Shown: piece after piece, positions 1 to 5,255 of the stretch
How the letters are laid out: every line of letters starts with the position of its first letter
Position numbering within the stretch: the stretch's first letter is position 1
From: Deltaproteobacteria bacterium
GTDB lineage: Bacteria > Desulfobacterota > Desulfobacteria > Desulfobacterales > JAUVGT01
NCBI GenBank assembly: GCA_030593645.1
Contig: JAUVGT010000345.1
Location: forward strand, 1-5,406
Reading direction: 5' to 3'
DNA: 5,406 bases
The notes under the pieces: generated by a model
Databases searched by the model: none
The model's input: only the letters and a program-made list of their open reading frames with translations
What the model was told of the DNA's origin: nothing
Made by a program: the position numbers and the translations under genes

Positions 1-135
1 TTTTCAGTTCTGAGTTCAATCAGGGATAATTATCCGAAATATGTAATCAGTATGGATTCGGTTTTTGGGAATGATGTTGAAGGAATTCAGCGGATCAACC
101 TGATAGATTTTCTATTATCCCCGAATATAATATAG
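1..135 (+). CDS. AAA-family ATPase (ATP-binding, DUF4143-type), C-terminal end only
   Basis: Reading from base 1 in frame 1 gives an open frame of 44 residues ending at TAG 133-135; the 5' part lies outside the window. The visible tail contains the stretch RDNYPKYVISMDSV, then GNDVEGIQRINLIDFLL at the extreme C terminus. This resembles the end of the large family of ATP-binding proteins with an N-terminal AAA_14 ATPase and a C-terminal DUF4143 (PD-(D/E)XK-like) domain, which typically close with an 'NYPKYVLSLD ... GI+ +NIIDFLL' pattern. Those ATPases are common, often transferred between lineages, and of poorly defined function. Neither the P-loop nor the catalytic part is visible, so activity cannot be judged. 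The gene ends about 20 bp before a terminator hairpin and converges on the tRNA-Lys gene. The family call rests only on this short tail. Confidence 0.65.
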   Translation, partial: FSVLSSIRDNYPKYVISMDSVFGNDVEGIQRINLIDFLLSPNII

Positions 136-156
136 AATAAATATCCACAACAGACT

Positions 157-194
157 AAAAAAGGTTCAACCTCATAATGGGGTTGAACCTTTTT
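157..194. terminator. Bidirectional rho-independent terminator
   Basis: A perfect 9-bp GC-containing stem, GGTTCAACC (163-171) with GGTTGAACC (181-189), encloses a 9-nt loop. It is flanked by an A-run (157-162) and a T-run (190-194), which extend the stem to 14 bp. On the plus strand the T-run follows the hairpin and would end the ATPase transcript. On the minus strand the complement of the A-run gives a U-tract that would end the tRNA-Lys transcript. It sits exactly between these two convergent genes. Confidence 0.88.
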
Positions 195-199
195 GATTT

Positions 200-276
200 T
201 GGTGGGCCGTGAAGGAATCGAACCTTCAACCTACTGATTAAGAGTCAGGTGCTCTACCTAGTTGAGCTAACGGCCC
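200..276 (-). tRNA. tRNA-Lys, anticodon CTT, CCA encoded
   Basis: The reverse complement folds as a standard 74-nt tRNA plus CCA. The 7-bp acceptor is GGGCCGT/ACGGCCC, the D stem is GCTC/GAGC with a 9-nt loop, the variable loop is 5 nt, and the T stem is GAAGG/CCTTC with loop TTCGATT. The discriminator is A (complement of 203) and CCA is encoded at 200-202. The anticodon loop is CTCTTAA, giving anticodon CTT (window bases 240-242), which reads AAG lysine codons. The first pair of the anticodon stem (27-43) is a C.U mismatch; the other four pairs are canonical. A promoter lies 26 bp upstream of the mature 5' end and a terminator directly downstream, so it appears to be transcribed alone. CTT is the second lysine tRNA species; a TTT-anticodon gene is expected elsewhere. 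Confidence 0.97.
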
Positions 277-301
277 ATTTGGGGTTGCTTAAAAATCGTA
301 T

Positions 302-330
302 TTATTACCAATTAAAAATACCTGTGTCAA
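302..330 (-). promoter_or_regulatory. Sigma-70-type promoter for tRNA-Lys
   Basis: On the minus strand there is a perfect -35 box TTGACA (complement of 325-330), a 17-bp spacer, and a -10-like hexamer TAATAA (complement of 302-307). The predicted start lies near base 295, leaving about 19 nt of leader before the tRNA 5' end at 276. Spacing and the perfect -35 are strong; the -10 is only a partial match. The position directly before a stand-alone tRNA supports the call. Confidence 0.65.
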
Positions 331-367
331 ATATTTTTTTGTGATTGACTGGTAATATTATAGAAAA

Positions 368-388
368 GGGATTCAAGGGTTCAAGGGG
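368..388 (+). repeat. Octamer repeat cluster A (AGGRTTCR type)
   Basis: Two and a half tandem 8-bp units are visible: GGGATTCA (368-375), AGGGTTCA (376-383) and the start of a third, AGGGG (384-388). The same unit occurs in the opposite orientation at 481-512 and again at 4562-4580. The 10-mer GGATTCAAGG at 369-378 is exactly complementary to 494-503, so the two clusters could pair across about 115 bp. Apart from these clusters and the tRNA promoter I see nothing functional in 277-518. Confidence 0.6.
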
Positions 389-480
389 TGTAAGGGCGAA
401 GAAGCAAGTTAAAAGTGAAATAAAGACGATTGCGATACCGACCCCGAATTCCGATAAATGCCCCTACAGGTTTTTTCACT

Positions 481-512
481 CGAACCCTCGAATCCTTGAA
501 TCCTCGAACCCT
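481..512 (-). repeat. Octamer repeat cluster B, four tandem units
   Basis: There are four uninterrupted 8-bp units on the plus strand: CGAACCCT, CGAATCCT, TGAATCCT, CGAACCCT. On the minus strand the consensus is AGGRTTCR, the same unit as in clusters A and C. The array starts 6 bp past the stop codon of the minus-strand KptA-like gene, so it lies in that gene's 3' untranslated region. Variation is confined to two positions, both transitions. Confidence 0.75.
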
Positions 513-518
513 TCTTTT

Positions 519-1262
519 TTACCACTTCTTTTTCTGTTTTCTCTGCTGTCTCCGGTCTTTTTTCCATTCAATTTCGCTCGATTTTCCTTTCCGCTTTGTC
601 TTCTTTTGGTATGGTTTTTCATCATGTAAATCCATGAGAAAGCTGCCGGGGTTTTTTCTTGAATCCGCTTCTTTTTCCAACCCTTTCTTTTTGGGTTCAG
701 GCATCTCCTTAGGAAGGGGAGGGCCTGTAAAACATCTGGCTGGAATCAATTTGGCCAGGTTGAGAGTTTTGCCGAATTGTAAAATCATTGTTCCCTTTTT
801 GATTGAATCTTCCACGTTTACCGTTAAAAGGACCGGGGACGCATCAATCCTCTTTCCCATCCTTTCCGCGAGATCACTGTCCGAGGACAGTATAACATGC
901 CCGCGGCCCATGGGGGATATTCCATTTTCCATTACATAGGGCTGGGCTTTTCTCCTGATGCAGGTGTAGAGCAGTTTTGGTAGGTCCTCTGCGGGTGCGG
1001 TCTCCGGGAGGTTCTCCCTGTTTAATGCCCGGATCAGGTTGTCTTTGGTTTCGATTAACGGGTCAGGAAGTGTGATCAGGATTTCATTGATATGGGCTTT
1101 CCTGACAAATCTCCAGCCTTCTTCTTCATTGAGGGCTTTCAGGAGCTCCTTTATCTTTACGTAACCATCTTTGTCCGGTACCAGTCCGAATTCATCGGGA
1201 TTTCGGCCGAGTACATAATCGAGGAATTTTGATAATTTTTTGATGAGTTTGTTTTTTTGCAT
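519..1262 (-). CDS. KptA/Tpt1-like protein (RNA 2'-phosphotransferase family) with altered active site and basic C-terminal tail
   Basis: The 247-residue product resembles KptA/Tpt1, which uses NAD+ to remove an internal RNA 2'-phosphate. The winged-helix-like N half is visible as LSKFLDYVL (10-18), EFGLVPDKDGYVKIKELLKAL and HINEI; the ADP-ribosyltransferase-like half contains ENGISPMGRGHVILSS (112-127). Canonical enzymes have LRH at the first motif, an IRAxxGHS motif, YHGT, and GRxHVHLS. Here these read LGR (18-20), IRALNREN (77-84), YTCI (99-102) and GRGHVILS. The third and fourth catalytic Arg (R78, R120) therefore appear kept, while the Arg-His pair is lost and the second His of the last motif is Ile. 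Residues 216-247 form a tail with 16 Lys/Arg in 32, absent from ordinary KptA (about 180-220 residues). Two in-frame stops lie within 10 bases upstream of ATG 1262, fixing this as the first ATG; no clear Shine-Dalgarno precedes it. It is divergent from hemL with 188 bp between them. Biochemical activity is uncertain. Confidence 0.82.
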   Translation of the reverse strand: MQKNKLIKKLSKFLDYVLGRNPDEFGLVPDKDGYVKIKELLKALNEEEGWRFVRKAHINEILITLPDPLIETKDNLIRALNRENLPETAPAEDLPKLLYTCIRRKAQPYVMENGISPMGRGHVILSSDSDLAERMGKRIDASPVLLTVNVEDSIKKGTMILQFGKTLNLAKLIPARCFTGPPLPKEMPEPKKKGLEKEADSRKNPGSFLMDLHDEKPYQKKTKRKGKSSEIEWKKDRRQQRKQKKKW

Positions 1263-1450
1263 TTTTTATTAACCATTTAATTGAAGGGTCGGGGAGTTTA
1301 TTGTTATTCAACCGCTTCATGAATTATTTGTCTTTAAGAGAAAATTAAAACCGTATAAAACCCTGCTTGATTTTGGTTATATCCTCTGCTACCTTTTCCT
1401 TTACGAAATAAAAAGTCAATAAATTAAAATGAGATGAAAGGACAAATATT

Positions 1451-2740
1451 ATGGTTCATGAAAAATCAAAACAGCTTTTCGAGAAAGCGGTTACAGCCAT
1501 TCCCGGCGGTGTGAACAGTCCGGTCAGGGCCTGCAAATCTGTAGGTGTTGATCCGGTATTTATCGATCGTGCCAAAGGGTGTGAAATTTTTGACGCGGAC
1601 GGGAATAAATATATCGATTATATCTGTTCCTGGGGGCCGATGATTCTTGGGCACAGAAATCCCGTGGTTGAAGAAGCAGTGCGTGCTGTATTAAAGCGGG
1701 GAACCAGCTTTGGCGCGCCAACGGATCTTGAGGTTGAACTGGCCGAAATGGTTATTGATGCCGTACCGTCGATCGATATGGTCCGGATGGTCAATTCGGG
1801 CACTGAGGCGACCATGAGTGCTGTGAGACTTGCACGCGGGTTTACAGGACGGGACATGATCATAAAATTTGACGGATGTTATCATGGGCACGCGGACGCC
1901 CTCCTGGTGGAGGCCGGTTCAGGAGTCGCCACACTGGGTATCCCGGGAAGTCCGGGTGTACCCAACGCGTTTGCGGAAAAAACCCTGTCCCTGCCGTACA
2001 ATGACTTGGAAAGTTTTAAACAGGCCATGAATACTCACGGGGATAAAATCGCGTGTGTCATTCTTGAACCCGTGGCAGCGAATATGGGACTTGTACTTCC
2101 TGCGACCGGTTTTCTTGAAACACTTCGGGAAGAGACGGAGAAAAACGGCAGCCTCCTGATTTTTGATGAGGTGATTTCCGGTTTCAGAGTGGCATACGGC
2201 GGAGCACAGTCATTATATGGGATCATGCCGGATCTGACCTGCCTGGGAAAAATCATCGGGGGCGGTCTGCCGGTGGGTGCTTATGGCGGGAAAAAGGAGA
2301 TTATGGAAAAGATGGCACCCCAGGGCCCTGTGTACCAGGCCGGTACTTTATCAGGCAACCCGATTGCCATGACCGCCGGAATTGCCACACTGAAAGAAAT
2401 CCGTAAATCGGGATTTTATGAAAATCTTGATCAAAACGCGGAGCGTCTGGCCGGCGGTTTGAAAGCCGCGGCGGACAGCAATTATATTAACGTATCCATG
2501 GGAAGGATCGGATCAATACTGGGCATGTTTTTTACGGACAGGGAAGTCAATCATTTTGAAGACGCAAAAACCAGTAATCTTGAGATGTTTACCGAATACT
2601 ATAAAGGTATGCGAAACCGGGGGATCTATCTTGCTCCTTCTCAATTTGAGGTCGGCTTTGTTTCCGCTGCCCATACTCCTGAACATATTGACACGACTAT
2701 TTCAGCCGCAAATGAAGTGTTTGGTGAGTTGAACGGCTAA
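1451..2740 (+). CDS. hemL: Glutamate-1-semialdehyde 2,1-aminomutase
   Basis: HemL converts glutamate-1-semialdehyde to 5-aminolevulinate in the cytosol, the last step of the C5 route to haem, sirohaem and corrinoids, using PLP/PMP. The 429-residue product has the usual family length (about 427-430). Visible motifs, in order: PGGVNSPVRA near the N terminus (18-27), GAPTDLEVELAE (88-99), the phosphate-binding NSGTEA (115-120), CYHGHAD (143-149), FDEVISGFR (238-246) with Asp239 expected to contact the pyridine nitrogen, LGKIIGGGLPVGAYGG (265-280) with Lys267 as Schiff-base lysine, and QAGTLSGNP (296-304). All key residues are intact. The GAPT and LGKIIGGGLP motifs separate it from ornithine and other class-III aminotransferases. 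ATG 1451 is preceded by AAAGGA at 1437-1442 with 8-nt spacing. A TATAAA at 1354-1359 could be a -10 box, but no convincing -35 accompanies it. No other haem gene is adjacent. Confidence 0.98.
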   Translation: MVHEKSKQLFEKAVTAIPGGVNSPVRACKSVGVDPVFIDRAKGCEIFDADGNKYIDYICSWGPMILGHRNPVVEEAVRAVLKRGTSFGAPTDLEVELAEMVIDAVPSIDMVRMVNSGTEATMSAVRLARGFTGRDMIIKFDGCYHGHADALLVEAGSGVATLGIPGSPGVPNAFAEKTLSLPYNDLESFKQAMNTHGDKIACVILEPVAANMGLVLPATGFLETLREETEKNGSLLIFDEVISGFRVAYGGAQSLYGIMPDLTCLGKIIGGGLPVGAYGGKKEIMEKMAPQGPVYQAGTLSGNPIAMTAGIATLKEIRKSGFYENLDQNAERLAGGLKAAADSNYINVSMGRIGSILGMFFTDREVNHFEDAKTSNLEMFTEYYKGMRNRGIYLAPSQFEVGFVSAAHTPEHIDTTISAANEVFGELNG

Positions 2741-2804
2741 ATCAGGCGATGACATAATGGATGTAATGTTGGGGATTTTATTCTGTATTTGTGGCAGAAG
2801 ACAA

Positions 2805-2870
2805 GATGAACGTCGAACCAAAAAAAGATGAACGTCGAACATCGAACGTCCAACGTTGAACGTCGAATGA
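2805..2870. repeat. GAACGTCGAA-type short repeat cluster
   Basis: A 14-bp direct repeat, GATGAACGTCGAAC, occurs at 2805-2818 and 2827-2840 (22-bp period). It runs into further degenerate copies of the unit (ATCGAACGTC, CAACGTTGAACGTCGAA) up to about 2867. The later part is quasi-palindromic around AACGTT (2853-2858). Short open frames through this DNA give low-complexity peptides, so it is not coding. It lies between the hemL stop and the MITE-like element and has no visible terminator role. Confidence 0.7.
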
Positions 2871-2897
2871 TGATGTCGCTTCGCTCGATCTATTCTT

Positions 2898-3085
2898 GAC
2901 GGTTTCGTAAAAAGTCCAACTTCTGCGTTGTGCTGCATTTTGCAATGATTCAACGCCCCGGTTAAATAAAAAGACAGATTTAACAGGGCGGGTCCGATAA
3001 GTACGTTTCATCATTACAAATATTGCACGACTTGAATTTGAACTCTTTACGAAACCGTCACATTCGGACTTTTTACGAGACCATC
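2898..3085. mobile_element. MITE-like palindromic element, complete copy (188 bp) with 6-bp target duplication
   Basis: The left terminus GACGGTTTCGTAAAAAGTCC (2898-2917) and the right terminus 3066-3085 are inverted repeats matching at 18 of 20 positions. The hexamer ATTCTT abuts both ends (2892-2897 and 3086-3091), as expected of a target-site duplication. The interior is itself a long imperfect inverted repeat whose right arm ends in a second TIR-like sequence at 3040-3059, 26 bp inside the outer terminus. A second small palindrome (2954-2990) occupies the loop. No open frame is convincing, so it is non-autonomous; the transposase that moves it is not in the window. A related copy begins at 5269. 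It fills most of the hemL-mpl gap and ends 49 bp before the mpl start. Confidence 0.85.
2954..2990. repeat. Small palindrome in the loop of the first MITE copy
   Basis: CGCCC (2954-2958) pairs with GGGCG (2986-2990), and GTTAAAT (2961-2967) with ATTTAAC (2978-2984), around a 10-nt loop. Aligned to the copy at 5269, bases 2956-2996 (41 nt) replace only 4 nt (5327-5330), accounting for the whole 37-bp length difference up to the inner right TIR. Confidence 0.65.
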
Positions 3086-3134
3086 ATTCTTAAAAAATAA
3101 AAGAATGGTTTCCAATAGAAGAGGATAACCGTAA

Positions 3135-4556
3135 ATGGATTTGTTGAAAAACAGGATACCGGAAGGAGTGCAAACCATTCATCTGATCGCGGTGTGCGGT
3201 ACAGGCATGGGAGCCCTTGCCTGCATGCTGAAAGACCTTGGTTTTGAAATTACAGGCTCGGATCAAAAAGTATATCCACCCATGAGTACTTTTTTACAGG
3301 AAAAGGGCATTGAAATTTTCAATGGTTTCAATGGAGCAAATATTTCATACGGCCCTGACCTGGTTATTGTCGGGAACGCGGTATCAAAAGACAATCCTGA
3401 AGTGGTCAGAATGCTGGAAATGGGGTTTTATTTTTGTTCAATGCCGCAGGCACTGAACCGCTTCGTGGGAGAAGGTAAGAAAACGATTCTGGTTACAGGA
3501 ACCCATGGAAAAACAACAACATCTTCGATCATTGCCTGGATTCTGGCAAAGGCGGGCTTTGATCCCGGGTTTATGATCGGCGGGATTCTGAGAAATTTTA
3601 ACAGTAATTACCGCCTCGGCAAAGGTGAATATTTGGTCATTGAGGGGGATGAATATGATACCGCTTTTTTTGACAAGGGCCCAAAATTTCTGCACTATGA
3701 TCCGGCTATAACGATTCTGACCAGTGTGGAGTTTGACCACGCGGATATATTCAATGACCTGGATCATGTGCGGGAAGCTTTTGGATCTTTAATATCCGGG
3801 TTGTCTGAAAAAAGTCTGCTGGTTGCCTGTGACAATGATGATAATATCAATGATCTTATTAAAAACCGGGCGTGCACTGTTGAAAAATACGGTAAAGATC
3901 CAAAATCAATATGGCGTATCGGACAAGTTCGATTCAATGACGACATGTCATATTTTGATGTTTTTAAAGATGGCCGGCAGGTTGGAAACTATAAAACAGG
4001 GCTCATGGGTGAGCATAACCTGCTGAACACCCTTTCAGCTATTGCCGCGGCTGACCACTTGCACATAGAAAGTTCCGTCATAGCGGACGCGCTTGAAACA
4101 TTTCAGACTCCTAAAAGGCGTCAGGAAATCAGGGGAACGAAAAATGGGATCACCGTGATGGATGATTTTGCCCATCATCCCACCGCGGTCCGCGAAACCA
4201 TAAATGCCGTCAAACCATTTTTCCCTGATGGACGCATTATCGCCGTATTTGAACCCAGAACAAATTCCAGTATGAGGAATGTATTCCAGGATGTTTATCC
4301 CCGCTCGTTTGATAAAGCGGATCTCATTTGTATCCGTAAACCTTCCATGCTTGAAAAAATACCAGTGGAAATCAGGTTTTCTTCGGAAAAGCTGGCAGAT
4401 GATTTGAAAAAACTAAATAAAGACGCTTATTTTTTTTCCGAAACCGAATCGATCATCGATTTTTTGAAAGATAAAGCAAAACCGGGTGACCTGATCCTGG
4501 TGATGTCCAACGGTGGGTTTGATAATATTCATGAGAGGCTTTTGGAGGAGCTGTAA
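3135..4556 (+). CDS. mpl: UDP-N-acetylmuramate:L-alanyl-gamma-D-glutamyl-meso-diaminopimelate ligase (murein peptide ligase)
   Basis: Mpl attaches the recovered tripeptide L-Ala-D-Glu-mDAP to UDP-MurNAc with ATP in the cytosol, a shortcut of murein recycling into peptidoglycan synthesis. The 473 residues are close to E. coli Mpl (457) and show the three-domain Mur-ligase plan. The N-terminal UDP-binding Rossmann part has VCGTGMGALA (20-29) and GSDQKVYPPMST (41-52). The central ATPase has the P-loop TGTHGKTTT (121-129), IEGDEYDTAFFDK (169-181) and EFDHADIF (199-206). The C-terminal domain has MGEHNLLN (291-298), DDFAHHPTA (343-351), EPRTNSSMR (373-381) and MSNGGFDNIH (457-466). The YPPMST, EYDTAFFDK and EPRTNS signatures distinguish Mpl from the paralogue MurC. 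No key residue is missing. The ATG is preceded by AGAAGAGGA (3117-3125), a reasonable ribosome site. It stands alone downstream of a MITE and converges with the PilZ gene 34 bp away. The product presumes a meso-DAP cell wall. Confidence 0.96.
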   Translation: MDLLKNRIPEGVQTIHLIAVCGTGMGALACMLKDLGFEITGSDQKVYPPMSTFLQEKGIEIFNGFNGANISYGPDLVIVGNAVSKDNPEVVRMLEMGFYFCSMPQALNRFVGEGKKTILVTGTHGKTTTSSIIAWILAKAGFDPGFMIGGILRNFNSNYRLGKGEYLVIEGDEYDTAFFDKGPKFLHYDPAITILTSVEFDHADIFNDLDHVREAFGSLISGLSEKSLLVACDNDDNINDLIKNRACTVEKYGKDPKSIWRIGQVRFNDDMSYFDVFKDGRQVGNYKTGLMGEHNLLNTLSAIAAADHLHIESSVIADALETFQTPKRRQEIRGTKNGITVMDDFAHHPTAVRETINAVKPFFPDGRIIAVFEPRTNSSMRNVFQDVYPRSFDKADLICIRKPSMLEKIPVEIRFSSEKLADDLKKLNKDAYFFSETESIIDFLKDKAKPGDLILVMSNGGFDNIHERLLEEL

Positions 4557-4559
4557 GTG

Positions 4560-4592
4560 AAAGGATTCAAGGGTCCGAGGCCCGCCTTTTTT
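4560..4592 (+). terminator. Candidate terminator for mpl in the convergent gap
   Basis: Directly after the mpl stop, GGGTC (4571-4575) pairs with GGCCC (4579-4583, one G.T pair) around a 3-nt loop. AAAGG (4560-4564) can pair with CCTTT (4585-4589), and a run of six T follows (4587-4592). The stem is short and interrupted by an unequal interior loop, so strength is uncertain. The last Ts overlap the stop codon of the opposing PilZ gene. Confidence 0.45.
4562..4580 (+). repeat. Octamer repeat cluster C (AGGRTTCR type)
   Basis: AGGATTCA (4562-4569) and AGGGTCCG (4570-4577) followed by AGG repeat the same 8-bp unit as clusters A and B. As with cluster B, the array begins a few bases after a stop codon (mpl, 4556) and reads in the sense direction of the gene just ended. 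It overlaps the candidate mpl terminator. Confidence 0.5.
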
Positions 4593-5151
4593 ACTCTTGT
4601 TCCTTTTGCTCGTCTGTATAGTGTTTGATCAATTCAGCCTGTTCTTTATTGAGGTTATTGAATTGTAAGCCGACACCATTTTCATTTTTCCAGACGATCT
4701 TGCCGCTAACCTTCATGGTTTCAGACGAATCCGGGATCTGGAAATTGAGTTCCAGCTCTCTTCCAATGGAGATGGCCGCGCCTGTTTCTATGAATAATCC
4801 TCCGATGCTGATATCCCGGACAATATCGTTATGAGAAATATCCTCTGTGGAAAAATCAACAGACAGCAGGCATGGTTTACGGGGGGCTTCTCTTTCATCG
4901 AGGTCGATGGTCTGTGATGCCTGATCTTCCATATCTTTTTCTTTAAAATGGTCTGTTTGTAACTGTTCATGCAATAGTGTTTGCTGATCTGCCGGAAGAT
5001 CAATAATAATTTTAAATAAATAAGAATCAATGTGATCCTTGAGCAGGTGTTTTAAAATTGTAAACTGCTCCTGTTTGGATGATGTGTTGATCAGTTCGAA
5101 CAATTGGGTGAGTAAATCATATTTTCCGGATTGTGTATCTGAATCAGCCAT
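4591..5151 (-). CDS. PilZ-domain protein, probable cyclic-di-GMP receptor
   Basis: The C-terminal half is a PilZ domain, a small beta-barrel that binds cyclic di-GMP and passes the signal to motility, exopolysaccharide or secretion machinery. Numbering from the upstream ATG at 5163, both ligand motifs are intact: RxxxR as REAPR (91-95) and DxSxxG as DISIGG (117-122), followed by LFIETGAAISIGRELELNFQIP, GKIVWKNENGVGLQF and a helical tail. Residues 15-75 are predicted helical (DLLTQLFELI, TILKHLLKDHI, QQTLLHEQL) with no transmembrane segment or signal peptide, so it should be cytosolic. I chose ATG 5151 (186 residues) because GGAG lies 6 nt before it; the in-frame ATG at 5163 (190 residues) has no Shine-Dalgarno. 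The gene converges on mpl and has no flagellar or polysaccharide neighbour, so its output cannot be named. Confidence 0.9.
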   Translation of the reverse strand: MADSDTQSGKYDLLTQLFELINTSSKQEQFTILKHLLKDHIDSYLFKIIIDLPADQQTLLHEQLQTDHFKEKDMEDQASQTIDLDEREAPRKPCLLSVDFSTEDISHNDIVRDISIGGLFIETGAAISIGRELELNFQIPDSSETMKVSGKIVWKNENGVGLQFNNLNKEQAELIKHYTDEQKEQE

Positions 5152-5157
5152 TTTAAG

Positions 5158-5161
5158 CTCC
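5158..5161 (-). promoter_or_regulatory. Shine-Dalgarno site that decides the PilZ gene start
   Basis: GGAG (minus strand, 5161 down to 5158) is followed by CTTAAA and ATG at 5151, an ideal 6-nt spacing. It overlaps the alternative in-frame ATG at 5163, which itself is preceded by TTTCTACAGC with no purine-rich site. The downstream ATG is therefore favoured. Confidence 0.6.
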
Positions 5162-5188
5162 ATGCTGTAGAAATTTTGTGGTTATAAA

Positions 5189-5255
5189 GCTGAGTTGAGC
5201 CATAGTGTTGTGTAACAACACGGTTGTCGTGGTGCTATGGAATAGCATCATCAGC
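5189..5255. repeat. Nested palindrome upstream of the PilZ gene
   Basis: Three nested inverted pairs share one axis region: GCTGA (5189-5193) with TCAGC (5251-5255), CCATAG (5200-5205) with CTATGG (5235-5240), and a perfect 7-bp hairpin GTGTTGT (5205-5211) with ACAACAC (5215-5221) around a 3-nt loop. It lies 38-104 bp upstream of the PilZ start, so it could be a structured leader, an operator region or a degenerate small repeat element. No T-run follows on either strand, so it is not a typical terminator. Confidence 0.5.

Noticed and set aside
200..276. tRNA-Lys 3' end as an attachment site of an integrated element carrying the ATPase
   Set aside because: I found no direct repeat of the tRNA 3' end and no integrase in the window.
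368..512. Possible CRISPR array
   Set aside because: Units are 8 bp and directly adjacent, with no spacers, and no cas genes are present.
430..939. Open frame of 169 codons on the plus strand opposite the KptA-like gene
   Set aside because: It is antisense to a gene with recognisable family motifs, its product is a Phe-rich low-complexity translation, and it has no ribosome site.
1328..1359. hemL promoter TTGTCT with TATAAA
   Set aside because: Spacing is about 20 bp and the -35 match is poor; only the TATAAA is suggestive.
2702..3014. Two overlapping minus-strand open frames between hemL and mpl
   Set aside because: Their translations run through the GAACGTCGAA repeats and MITE arms (peptides such as STFNVGRSMFDVHLF). 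They are repeat-derived and have no conserved domain.
3085..3107. Hairpin CATTCTT/AAGAATG before mpl as a terminator
   Set aside because: The stem is AT-rich with a 9-nt A-rich loop and no T-run follows; it partly arises from the target duplication.
3823..4026. Short open frames overlapping hemL, mpl and the PilZ gene on other frames
   Set aside because: They are shadows of strongly conserved coding sequences with no independent signals.
3135..4556. MurC instead of Mpl
   Set aside because: The YPPMST, EYDTAFFDK, EFDHADIF and EPRTNS signatures match Mpl, and there is no neighbouring mur/fts cluster.
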